Shown piece by piece: positions 42,323 to 50,488 of a stretch of 64,000 bases of DNA. The first letter of the stretch is position 1. Every line of letters begins with the position of its first letter. Source of the DNA: Thermoleophilia bacterium SCSIO 60948 (GTDB lineage Bacteria; Actinomycetota; Thermoleophilia; Solirubrobacterales; 70-9); NCBI GenBank assembly GCA_021496505.1, contig CP053031.1:2224001-2288000 (forward strand). The letters are read 5' to 3'. The notes beneath the pieces are model-generated. The model saw nothing but the letters and a program-made list of their open reading frames with translations. It made no database searches and was not told where the DNA came from. Made by a program: the position numbers and the translations under genes.

Positions 42323-42397
42323 GAGCGATGGGATTCATCGCGCGGGCCGGTTTCCCTTGCGGGGCCCGGGTCGCGCACGGCGACGTGCAGAGGTCCG

Positions 42398-43612
42398 CTA
42401 GCCGTCGCTCGCGGCACGCGCCGCGAGCTCGCGCGCTCGCAGGCAGAGCTCGATCTCGAAGCCGGTCTCGGGGTCGTCGAGCGCGTCGCCGATCAGCTCG
42501 GAGATGCGGGCGAGCCGATAGCGCGCGGTCTGCGGGTGGATGCCGAGCCGCCGCGCGCAGGCGGCGGCGTTGCCGCACTCGACGAGGTAGGCGAGCGCCG
42601 TCGCCTCGAGCGCGGCGCGCGAGCGCGGCGTGAGCTCGGCGAACGGCGCGAGGCGGAGCTCGGCGATCCGCTCGGCGAGCGCGGACTCACGGCGCAGGAG
42701 GATCTCCGCGAGCCGGCCGTCGGCGCGCTCGGGAGTTTCGGCCGGCGTCGCGGGCGGCAACGCGAGCGCCGACCGGGCCAGGTCCCACGACTCCGCCAGC
42801 CGAGCAGGCTCGACCGCGGGGCCCAGAGCCGCCCGGACCGTGGCGCAGGCGCTCTCGAGCTCGGCGGCTCGGCCCGGGCCGAGCGGGTCCGACACGGCGA
42901 CGCACCCGACCCCGTCGACCTCGGCTCCGAGCGCCTGCTCGCCGAGCCGCGAGGAGATCGCACCGGCGTCGGCGGCGGGGCAGGCGAGCGCCGCGATGGT
43001 CCTCGGCTCCTGCCAACCCGCGGAGCGCGCGAGCTCGGCGAGCTCCGGCTGAGCTGGAGATTGCCCTGCGAGCAGCCGGGCGAGGAGCCGGCGCCGGGCG
43101 CGACCGCGCTCCCCCGCCGCCTCGGAGCGGGCGTCGGCGTAACCCGCCACCGAGCGGGCCGAGATCCGGTCGATGTAGGCGAAGATCGCCTCGGCCAGCA
43201 GCGCGAGCTCGGAGCTCGGCACGTCGGCCTCCTCCGCAGCCGCGGCGAGGCGGCGCCAGGCGGTCCGGGCGCCGACGCGGTAGGCGGCCTGGAGCGAGTC
43301 GAGGTCGCGGCCCTGGCGGTACTCGCCGCGGCCGAGCTCGACGTAGACCTGATCGGTCGCCTGCTGGTCGGTCGCAGGGTCGCGGATCAGGGCGATGAAC
43401 TGGCGCAGGGCCGAGTCCACCCCGCGCTCGACGCCGCGCCCGAACGAGCCCTCGAGCGGGCGCGCGTACTCGGGCACCTGACGCGCGATCGCGTCCATGA
43501 TCTCGTCGGTGACAGCGCCGAGCTCGGGCTCGATCAGGTCGGCGATCGACGGCGGCAGCTCGTGCCACGGACGATCCTCGCCTCCCTCCCGCTCCGTTCG
43601 CCGTTTACTCAT
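42398..43612 (-). CDS. PucR-like transcriptional regulator (HTH_30 type)
   Basis: A 404-residue regulator. The N-terminal half (VYVELGRGEYRQGRDLDSLQAAYRVGARTAWRRLA, FAYIDRISARSVAGYADAR) is the RsbR-like module found in this group. The C-terminus has the PucR/CdaR helix-turn-helix: YLVECGNAAACARRLGIHPQTARYRLARISELIGDALDDPETGFEIELCLRAREL. ATG 43612 precedes MSKRRTER. Divergent from the fatty-acid desaturase gene (79-base gap), which it may control. A paralog lies on the far side of the desaturase. Confidence 0.85.
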   Translation of the reverse strand: MSKRRTEREGGEDRPWHELPPSIADLIEPELGAVTDEIMDAIARQVPEYARPLEGSFGRGVERGVDSALRQFIALIRDPATDQQATDQVYVELGRGEYRQGRDLDSLQAAYRVGARTAWRRLAAAAEEADVPSSELALLAEAIFAYIDRISARSVAGYADARSEAAGERGRARRRLLARLLAGQSPAQPELAELARSAGWQEPRTIAALACPAADAGAISSRLGEQALGAEVDGVGCVAVSDPLGPGRAAELESACATVRAALGPAVEPARLAESWDLARSALALPPATPAETPERADGRLAEILLRRESALAERIAELRLAPFAELTPRSRAALEATALAYLVECGNAAACARRLGIHPQTARYRLARISELIGDALDDPETGFEIELCLRARELAARAASDG

Positions 43613-43690
43613 ACGGCTTACAAGTTCTAGCGGCATCGACCTCGCTCAGTCGCGGAGATATGTGCGCGGCTCAGTCCTACCGTGGTTCTC

Positions 43691-44614
43691 ATGAGCCGAG
43701 TCGAGAAGGGCGTCAACCTCGCCGCAGTCGTGCTCCCGTTCCTCGCGACGATCACCGCGATCGTGCTGCTGTGGAACCAGGCGGTCGGCTGGACGGACCT
43801 CGCGGTCGCCGCCTTCATGTATGCGATCACGGCGTTCGGGATCACGATCGGCTACCACCGGATGCTCACCCACCGCTCGTTCCAGACCTCGAAGCCGGTC
43901 GAGTACCTGTTCGCCGCGCTCGGCTCGATGGCCGTGCAAGGGCCGGTCCTCTCCTGGGTCGCCGACCACCGAAAGCACCACGCGCACACCGATGTCGAGG
44001 GCGACCCGCACAGCCCGCACGTCGGTCACGGCGACGGGATCCGCGGCGTCTTCGCCGGCCTCGTCCACGCGCACGTCGGCTGGCTGCTCTCGACTCAGGG
44101 CCGCGCCGACTGGAAGCGCTACGCGCGCGACCTCTACGAGGACCGCGGGATGCGGTTCATCTCACGCCACTTCGTCAGCTTCGTGTTGCTCACCCTCGCG
44201 CTGCCGGCGCTGCTCGGCTTCCTGCTCACCGGCACCCTGCTCGGGGCGCTGACCGGACTGCTTTGGGGCGGGCTCGTGCGGATCTTCTTCGTCCACCACA
44301 TCACCTGGTCGGTCAACTCGGTCTGCCACTTCCTCGGCAGCCGCCGCTTCGAGACCGACGATCACTCGACCAACGTCGCCTGGCTCGCGGTCCCGTCGCT
44401 CGGTGAGGCGTGGCACCACAACCACCATGCGTTCCCGCGCTCGGCCCGCCACGGCCTCAGGCGTTTCGAGATCGACCCGACCTGGGGTGTGATCCGGCTG
44501 ATGGAGATGGCGGGGATCGCGCGCAACGTCGTGCGGATCTCACCCGAGCGCCAGGCCGAGCGCGAGCGGACCGCGGGGCCGCGGCCCGCAGCGCATGCGC
44601 AGGCGCGGGGGTAG
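43691..44614 (+). CDS. Acyl-CoA/acyl-lipid delta-9-type fatty-acid desaturase
   Basis: A 307-residue membrane di-iron desaturase. Three histidine boxes: GYHRMLTHRSF, DHRKHHAHTD and WHHNHHAFPRSARHG, with four membrane helices between. The spacing is that of stearoyl-CoA desaturases, which place a cis double bond in acyl chains to adjust membrane fluidity. Placed between two PucR-like regulators. ATG 43691 is preferred over GTG 43682. Confidence 0.9.
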   Translation: MSRVEKGVNLAAVVLPFLATITAIVLLWNQAVGWTDLAVAAFMYAITAFGITIGYHRMLTHRSFQTSKPVEYLFAALGSMAVQGPVLSWVADHRKHHAHTDVEGDPHSPHVGHGDGIRGVFAGLVHAHVGWLLSTQGRADWKRYARDLYEDRGMRFISRHFVSFVLLTLALPALLGFLLTGTLLGALTGLLWGGLVRIFFVHHITWSVNSVCHFLGSRRFETDDHSTNVAWLAVPSLGEAWHHNHHAFPRSARHGLRRFEIDPTWGVIRLMEMAGIARNVVRISPERQAERERTAGPRPAAHAQARG

Positions 44615-44746
44615 ACGGCGGGCGTCCGCGGCCGACCCGATCAGGGTCGAGAAGCGGCGGCTGTGCGAATCACGTAGGGCGACCGGGGTCTCTGGTGGTG
44701 CCGGCGCCGGCAGTTCCTCGGACGGCGTCCTTCTCCCTCGCCGGAA

Positions 44747-44781
44747 TCGAGGTTGACGCTTCCGCGAAGCGTCAACCTCGA
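44747..44781. repeat. Interspersed hairpin repeat, copy B
   Basis: The most symmetric copy: TCGAGGTTGACGCTTC (44747-44762), CGC loop, GAAGCGTCAACCTCGA (44766-44781), a perfect 16-bp stem. It lies in the 275-base gap between the desaturase and the second PucR-like gene (44615-44889), which holds nothing else recognisable. Confidence 0.75.
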
Positions 44782-44889
44782 GCCAACAACCCTGATCCCC
44801 TCGCCGAGCCCAGCCCAGGCTCCGTCGATCGGTCCGCCCGGGCGGGACGCCACGCGCGACGACCCGGCAGCCGTCTGCGGCCGCCGCCC

Positions 44890-46170
44890 CTACTCCTCCT
44901 CCTCCTCGACCCGGTCCTCGCTCGCCTCGGTCTCGAAGCGCAGCGCGAGCTGGAGCTCGAAGCGGGCCTCGGGATCGTCGAGCGAATCGCCAAAGGCGTC
45001 GCGGAGCTTTCGCATCCGGTAGCGGACGGTCTGGGGGTGGACCTCGAGCTCGTCGGCGACGCGGGCGATGTCGCCGCCATTGGCGAGCCAGGAAGCGAGG
45101 GTCTCGGGCATCCCGCGGCGCGAGCGCGCCGACATCTCGGCGATCGGGCCGAGTCGCGAGGCGATCAGCTCGTTGCCGAGCTCCGGCTCCGAGGCGAGCA
45201 GGATCGGGATCAGCATCCGCTCGGCGATCTCGAGCCCGCGGTCGGGGCCCTGCCGCCGGCTCGCGATCCGCAGCGCCTGACTCGCGCGGCGGTAGCTGCG
45301 GGGCGCGTCGCGCCAGGCGACCGCCGGCCCGATCGCCGAGCTGATCCCGTCGAGTGCGACCCGCGCCTGTCCGAGCAGGCCCGGGCGCTCCGGGTCGCCG
45401 ACGAGCAGGCAGCCGCGACCATCGAACTCGGCACCGATCACCCCGGGCCCGAGCCGGGCCGCGACGCGGGTCGCCTCGGCGGCGCGCTCCGAGCAGATCA
45501 CCGCGAGCAGCCGCGGCAGCTCCCACCCGGCACGCTCGGCCTCGGCGGTGACCCGGGAGGGCTCGGGCTGCGGGTCGGAGACGAGCATCGCGATCAGCCG
45601 GCCGCGTGCGACCTGCTGGGTTCCGGCGGCGACGTCGCGCGCCTGCGAGTAGCCCTCGACCGAGACCGCGGACAGCTCGTCGATGTAGGCGAACACGGAC
45701 TCGGCCAGTCGGTAGAGGACCTCGGGCTCGAGGCCGAGCCCGGGACCGCGCTCGGCGAGCCGGCGCCAGGCGATGCGGGCGCCGAGCCGGTAGGCGCGAA
45801 GCAGGAGGTCGAGCGGGCGCCCGGCCTCGAACTCGAAGCGCCCGAGGTCCAGGTAGACCTGCCGCGAAGGTCCGAGCGCGTCGGCGTCGCCGCGCGCGAT
45901 GCCGTCGACGAAGCGCCGCAGCGCGACCTCGACCCCCGTGCGCAGGACGCGCCCGAACTCGCCGGTCAGCGGTCGCGAGTAGGCGGGCAGCTCGGTGACC
46001 GCGGCGACGATCTCGTCGGCGAGACCGGGCAGGTCGGTGTCGAGCTTGGCCGCGACCGCGGGGTCGAACCCGCTCCAGAGCTCGCCGACGGCGGGCGGCG
46101 GCTCGCCATCGCGGGGCCGTGTCGGCTCGCGCCCGCCGTCCTCCCCATCGCCTTGCGAGACCAAGTTCAC
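44890..46170 (-). CDS. PucR-like transcriptional regulator, paralog
   Basis: A 426-residue paralog of the regulator at 42.4 kb. Shared blocks are RQVYLDLGRFEFEAGRPLDLLLRAYRLGARIAWRRLAERG, FAYIDELSAVSVEGYSQARD and the C-terminal HTH WLANGGDIARVADELEVHPQTVRYRMRKLRDAFGDSLDDPEARFELQLALR. The end is a run of glutamates. The GTG start 46170 is inferred from where similarity begins. It is divergent from an alpha/beta hydrolase gene with a 36-base gap, so they may share a promoter region. Confidence 0.83.
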   Translation of the reverse strand: MNLVSQGDGEDGGREPTRPRDGEPPPAVGELWSGFDPAVAAKLDTDLPGLADEIVAAVTELPAYSRPLTGEFGRVLRTGVEVALRRFVDGIARGDADALGPSRQVYLDLGRFEFEAGRPLDLLLRAYRLGARIAWRRLAERGPGLGLEPEVLYRLAESVFAYIDELSAVSVEGYSQARDVAAGTQQVARGRLIAMLVSDPQPEPSRVTAEAERAGWELPRLLAVICSERAAEATRVAARLGPGVIGAEFDGRGCLLVGDPERPGLLGQARVALDGISSAIGPAVAWRDAPRSYRRASQALRIASRRQGPDRGLEIAERMLIPILLASEPELGNELIASRLGPIAEMSARSRRGMPETLASWLANGGDIARVADELEVHPQTVRYRMRKLRDAFGDSLDDPEARFELQLALRFETEASEDRVEEEEE

Positions 46171-46206
46171 GCCCAATCGCCCCCGGTTCACAATAGTTTG
46201 CGCCCT

Positions 46207-47526
46207 GTGAGCAGGGATCTCGTGTCGAGTCCGCCTCCGCGTAAGGTCGCGCCCGCCGCCGACCGCGATCCGGCCGCAGCGGACGAGGTCAGAGCACTCG
46301 GGCGCCGGGCCTTCGGCGAGCTGCGCGAAGCCATCGGGGGCATCGGCACGGTCCACCGAGCCATCTCCGACCGCTCGTTCGCCGCCACGGGCGGGCTCGG
46401 AGCCCCGATCAAGCTGATCCACGACGCGATCGCCCACGGCGTGTACACCGCGATCCGCGCCGGCAACGCCGCCGCGGGCGCCGCCGGCGATGCCTACCTA
46501 TCGCGCCGGGCCGCCTCGCCGGAGGAGGTCTCCGCGAACGACCGCGGAGCGCAGCTGCTGGCGATCGTCAACGGACTGATCGGCGACGAGCTCGTGCGCG
46601 AGGGCTCCGAGCTCGCGAGCCCGATGTCGATCCGGAGCCGCGGCGCCAGGATCGCTCCGGAATCCGAGGCGCTCGAGCGCGCCTTCCCCGCCGCGGGCCC
46701 GCGGGTCGTCGTCTTCCTACACGGTCTGTTCGAGACCGAGGCCGCGTGGCGATTCGCCGCCGCCGAGCGCGGCGGAACCTACCTCGACCTCGTCCGCGAC
46801 GAGCTCGGAGCGACCGCGATCCCGGTCCGGTTCAACACCGGCCTGCGGATCTCCGAGAACGGTCGCCTGCTGTCGGGGCTGCTCGATCGGCTCGTCGCCC
46901 AATGGCCCTGCGAGATCGAGGAGATCGCGCTCGTCGGCCATTCGATGGGCGGCCTCGTCGCGCGCAGCGCCTGCCACTACGCGGCCCCGGAGAGCCACGA
47001 CTGGACCGACCGCGTTCGCCACGTCGTCTCGCTCGGGACGCCGCACTATGGCTCGCCGGTCGAGGGCTCGGTTCACGTCGCCGCCGCGGCGCTCGACGTC
47101 CTGCCCGAGACGCGGCCGTTCTCGCGCTTCCTGCGGCGCCGAAGCGGCGGCATCCGCGACCTGCGCTCAGGCTCGATCGTCGACGAGGACTGGATCGAAC
47201 GCGACCCCGATGAGCTTCGACGCGTCGTCTGCGAGGAGGTGCCGCTGCTCCCCGGCGCGACCCACTGCTTCGTCGCCGCGACGATCACCGAGAGCCCGGA
47301 CCACCCGCTCGGCAGGCTGCTCGGCGACACGCTGGTCCTCTCGCCGAGCGCATCGGGCATCGACCGCGATCGCCGGATCGGTTTCGAGGCCGAGAACGGC
47401 CTCCGACTCGGGCGCTGCCACCACCTGGCGCTGCTCAACCACCCGGTCGTCGCACGCCGGCTCGTCGAGTGGCTCTCGACCCCTCCGGAGCGGATCCCGG
47501 ACCGGGTCGAGACGGCGACCGCGTAA
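46207..47526 (+). CDS. Alpha/beta hydrolase (lipase/esterase, PGAP1-like)
   Basis: A 439-residue protein. The first ~145 residues are an unrecognised helical region. Then the hydrolase: VVVFLHGLFETEAAWRF (oxyanion HG), IALVGHSMGGLVARSACHYA (nucleophile elbow G-H-S-M-G), HVVSLGTPHYGSPVEG as in lipases acting on lipid esters, and a C-terminal His in LALLNHPVVARRLVEWL. GTG 46207 follows the AT-rich gap with the divergent regulator. Reading further upstream in this frame is antisense and was rejected. Confidence 0.83.
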   Translation: MSRDLVSSPPPRKVAPAADRDPAAADEVRALGRRAFGELREAIGGIGTVHRAISDRSFAATGGLGAPIKLIHDAIAHGVYTAIRAGNAAAGAAGDAYLSRRAASPEEVSANDRGAQLLAIVNGLIGDELVREGSELASPMSIRSRGARIAPESEALERAFPAAGPRVVVFLHGLFETEAAWRFAAAERGGTYLDLVRDELGATAIPVRFNTGLRISENGRLLSGLLDRLVAQWPCEIEEIALVGHSMGGLVARSACHYAAPESHDWTDRVRHVVSLGTPHYGSPVEGSVHVAAAALDVLPETRPFSRFLRRRSGGIRDLRSGSIVDEDWIERDPDELRRVVCEEVPLLPGATHCFVAATITESPDHPLGRLLGDTLVLSPSASGIDRDRRIGFEAENGLRLGRCHHLALLNHPVVARRLVEWLSTPPERIPDRVETATA

Positions 47527-47541
47527 GCCGCCTGTCAGTCG

Positions 47542-48762
47542 TCAGAGGACGGGCGGTACCGCGGGCACGCTGTGCTCCGCGTAGAAGGCGGCCAGCGTCT
47601 CGTGGACCTGGCGCGGGCGCTCGAGCTGGGGCACGTGTCCGCAGTCGAGCTCGAGGTGGCGCGCGTTCGGCAGCGCCTTCTCGGCGTGGCGCATGAACGC
47701 GATCGGCACGAGCGTGTCCTGGCGACCCCAGACGAACTGCGCGGGCGGCTCGAGCCCCGAGAGCCGGGTCCAGAAGCCGGAGTCGCCGTGCGGCTCGTCC
47801 ATGTAGATGTTCCGCGCCGACTCGTAGAAGGCGTTGCGCCCGCGCGGGGTGACGTAGGAGCGCATGAAGTCGTCGACGCCCGCCGCCGACCAGCCCTGGC
47901 GGCTGCCCGGGACGAAGCTGCGGACGATCGGGTCGACGACCCAGCGCGGCGTCGGCTGAATCAGACCGAGCTTTCCGACCGGCGCCTGGAGGATGAACCG
48001 CCACGGGCGGCTGCGAAGCCAGGCCAGCGCCGGGCTCAGGAGGCCGAGGCCGCCGACACGCTCGGGGTGTCGCAGCCCGACCTCGAGCGCGATCCGCCCG
48101 CCCATCGAGTTGCCGGCGAGGTGCGCGCGGTCGATCTCGAGCGCGTCGAGCACGCCGATGATCACGCGCGAGAAGTAGCGGGCGTCGTAGTCGGCGCCGA
48201 TCGGCTTGTCGGAGTCGCCGAACCCGGGGAGATCGATCGAGATCACCCTGTAGTCCTCGGCGAGAGCGCTGATCGTCGGCAGGAACGAGGCCTTCGTCGC
48301 GCCGAGCCCGTGGATGCAGATCAGCGGCTCACCCTCACCGGCGGCGACCGAGCTGATCCGCGCCTCGCGAGTCTGGATCGTGCGGAAGCGGAGCCTGCGC
48401 TCGTCGTTGCGCGGGCCGCCGACGGCGGAGAGGAAGCCGACGCCCAGGTGGAGGTTCTTACGGACGATGAGATCGCCCTTCGAGAAGGCCTGCATCCCGG
48501 AGCGCAGGTCCTCGGCGATCAGCCGCCAGGTGTCGAGGTCGGCGCAGAGCTCGGCATCGGTACGTCCATCGGCCGCGACGAACCGCGCCCCCTGCTCGGA
48601 GACGAGGACGTCCGAATGCGCGACGCCACTCACTTCCAAGCGGATCCGTGCTTCGCCCTCGATGGGCTGTACGGAGCCCGGATCGAAGCGATCGACGAGC
48701 TCCTTGAGGATGGGTTGAGGCGTTGCGGCTGCCCTGGGCCCACCCGGCAGCAGATTTAGCAC
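47542..48762 (-). CDS. SCP2-like domain fused to alpha/beta hydrolase
   Basis: A 406-residue two-domain protein. Residues about 15-110 resemble the SCP2 sterol/lipid-carrier fold (ILKELVDRFDP, ADAELCADLDTWRLIAEDLRSGMQAFSKGDLIVRKNLHLGVGF). Residues about 130-400 are an alpha/beta hydrolase: ICIHGLGATKASF, HLAGNSMGGRIALEVGL (nucleophile elbow G-N-S-M-G), FVWGRQDTLVPIAF (acid) and DCGHVPQLERP (His). The fusion suggests hydrolysis of a bound lipid. GTG 48762 is used; ATG 48804 would add an unrelated basic stretch. Confidence 0.78.
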   Translation of the reverse strand: MLNLLPGGPRAAATPQPILKELVDRFDPGSVQPIEGEARIRLEVSGVAHSDVLVSEQGARFVAADGRTDAELCADLDTWRLIAEDLRSGMQAFSKGDLIVRKNLHLGVGFLSAVGGPRNDERRLRFRTIQTREARISSVAAGEGEPLICIHGLGATKASFLPTISALAEDYRVISIDLPGFGDSDKPIGADYDARYFSRVIIGVLDALEIDRAHLAGNSMGGRIALEVGLRHPERVGGLGLLSPALAWLRSRPWRFILQAPVGKLGLIQPTPRWVVDPIVRSFVPGSRQGWSAAGVDDFMRSYVTPRGRNAFYESARNIYMDEPHGDSGFWTRLSGLEPPAQFVWGRQDTLVPIAFMRHAEKALPNARHLELDCGHVPQLERPRQVHETLAAFYAEHSVPAVPPVL

Positions 48763-48843
48763 GGGTTCATCTTGACAGCCTTTGCCGTCGGACCGATGCA
48801 CCATGTGTCACACAGGTTCACCTCGCGGAAACCGGTTGCCCGC

Positions 48844-49485
48844 TCAACGCAGGGACATTCGCCCCTTCGGCGCGAGCGGTTCGAGGATCCACGCGGCGAA
48901 GCGCATGATCCTCTCCTTGTCGTAGGCGGCCGGGTCGGCGATCAGAAGACGTACGGCCTCGTCGGCGGATGCCGAGAGGGTCCGCGCGAGGAGCTCGGCG
49001 TCGATCGCGGTGCCGAGCTCGCCGAGGCGCTCGCCACCGAACGCCCCCGCCAGCTGGGCGACGACCGAGGCCCGGCCCGCCCGGATCCGCTCCGCGAGGG
49101 TCGGCGGCGCCCCGGCGGGGGGATCCAGGAGCAGCGCCCAGGTCCGTGGGTCCGCCGCGGCGACGTCCAGATAGGCCGAGAGCGCGTTCAGGAGCGCGTC
49201 GTAGGCACCGTCGGGAGTGAACCCGGTCGGCGTGACCCGCGCGATGTCGTCCAGCGCCTTCGCGCCGGCGCGCTCGACGACGGCGTCGAGCAGGCCACCG
49301 AGATCGCCGAAATGCGAGTAGACGACCGGACGCGTGATCCCGGCCCGCCGAGCGACCGCCTCGATCGTCGTCGAGCTGAATCCCGACGTCGCGACGACCT
49401 CGCTCGCGGCGTCGAGGATCTGCTCGCGGCGCGCTTCCGCGCTCATCCGCCCCGGCTGGGAGGCGGCCTCGACCTTCGGGGTCAT
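48844..49485 (-). CDS. TetR-family transcriptional regulator
   Basis: A 213-residue repressor. The N-terminal HTH is typical: REQILDAASEVVATSGFSSTTIEAVARRAGITRPVVYSHFGDLGGLLDAVVERA. The C-terminal ligand domain is helical. A perfect palindrome lies 17 bases upstream of its start, between it and a divergent SDR gene, which it probably represses along with itself. Confidence 0.9.
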   Translation of the reverse strand: MTPKVEAASQPGRMSAEARREQILDAASEVVATSGFSSTTIEAVARRAGITRPVVYSHFGDLGGLLDAVVERAGAKALDDIARVTPTGFTPDGAYDALLNALSAYLDVAAADPRTWALLLDPPAGAPPTLAERIRAGRASVVAQLAGAFGGERLGELGTAIDAELLARTLSASADEAVRLLIADPAAYDKERIMRFAAWILEPLAPKGRMSLR

Positions 49486-49501
49486 GGGTCTTAGGGTACC
49501 T

Positions 49502-49523
49502 CTGGTTACACGCGTGTAACCAG
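49502..49523. promoter_or_regulatory. TetR-type operator, perfect palindrome
   Basis: The 22-bp stretch reads the same on both strands, with arms CTGGTTACACG/CGTGTAACCAG. It sits between the TetR gene (start 49485) and the SDR gene (start 49573). The TTACACGCGTGTAA core is a common TetR operator form. Confidence 0.75.
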
Positions 49524-49572
49524 GACCCGTCGGGACGACGCGGCCCAGAAGAACGATGCGGGAGGTGCGGCG

Positions 49573-50481
49573 ATGGCCGGGGACTTGAACGGAAAGACCG
49601 TGCTGATCACGGGCGCGGCGCGCGGCCTCGGAGCCGAGACAGCGCTGCGGGTCGCGGCGCGTGGTGGCCGTGTCGCGCTCGTCGGCCTCGAGCCCGACGG
49701 GCTCGCCGAGATCGCTTCACGCTGCGGCGCCGACGCCGACTGGTGGGAGGCCGACGTCACCGACCCCGCGGCGATCGAGGCAGCGACGAACGCCGCCGCC
49801 GAGCGCTTCGGCGGGATCGACGCGGCGGTCGTCAACGCCGGCATCGCCGCCGGAGGACCGCTGCGGCTCGCCGACGCCGAGTCGTTCGACCGCGTGATCG
49901 AGGTCAACCTGCTCGGCAGCGTGCGGACGATGCGCGCCGCGATCCCCCACCTGATCGAGAGCCGCGGCTACCTGCTCCAGATCGCCTCGGTGGCGGCGCT
50001 CGTGGCGACCCCGGGACTCGCCGCGTACTGCGCGAGCAAGTCGGGCGTCGAGGCCGTCTCGCGCGCGCTGCGCGGCGAGCTGATGCCGCACGGAGTCGAC
50101 GTCGGCTGCGCCTACCTGATCTGGCACGACACGGAGATGGTCCGCGGCAGCGACCGGCTGCCCGGCATGAACCGCGGGCGCCAGTCGCTCCCCTGGCCGC
50201 TGTCGAAGTCGCACCCCGTCGGCGCCGGCGCCGACCTGATCGTCGAGGGGCTCGAGAAGCGGGCGCGAACCGTCGCCGCACCGCGCTGGACGAAGGCGTT
50301 CCTACCGCTTCGCGGCCTGATCGGGCCGCTCACCGAGCGTCTCGGCTCACGCGAGGTGCTCGAGATCGAGCGTGCGATCGCCGAGCACGGCGCGGACACG
50401 CTGACCAAGCCGGTCGGGGCGGGCGGCGCGGCCGACTCCGGCCGCAAGGACGCCGCGAGCGAACCGGTCTCCGGCGGCTAG
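49573..50481 (+). CDS. Short-chain dehydrogenase/reductase
   Basis: A 302-residue SDR: VLITGAARGLGAETALRVA, EADVTDPAAIEAATNAAAERFGGIDAAVVNAGIAAGG, LLQIASVAALVATPGLAAYCASKSGVEAVSRALRGEL, giving S...Y-x3-K (YCASK). A 50-residue C-terminal extension is Gly/Ala-rich. It is divergent from the TetR gene and should be its main target. Substrate unknown; the DLNGKTVLITG start resembles SDRs used in lipid or xenobiotic oxidation. Confidence 0.88.
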   Translation: MAGDLNGKTVLITGAARGLGAETALRVAARGGRVALVGLEPDGLAEIASRCGADADWWEADVTDPAAIEAATNAAAERFGGIDAAVVNAGIAAGGPLRLADAESFDRVIEVNLLGSVRTMRAAIPHLIESRGYLLQIASVAALVATPGLAAYCASKSGVEAVSRALRGELMPHGVDVGCAYLIWHDTEMVRGSDRLPGMNRGRQSLPWPLSKSHPVGAGADLIVEGLEKRARTVAAPRWTKAFLPLRGLIGPLTERLGSREVLEIERAIAEHGADTLTKPVGAGGAADSGRKDAASEPVSGG

Positions 50482-50488
50482 ACGGCGG

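Noticed and set aside
44410-46206. Upstream in-frame extension of the lipase-like hydrolase (to 1038 codons)
   Set aside because: It is antisense to the second PucR-like regulator and crosses a hairpin repeat; GTG 46207 is the sensible start.
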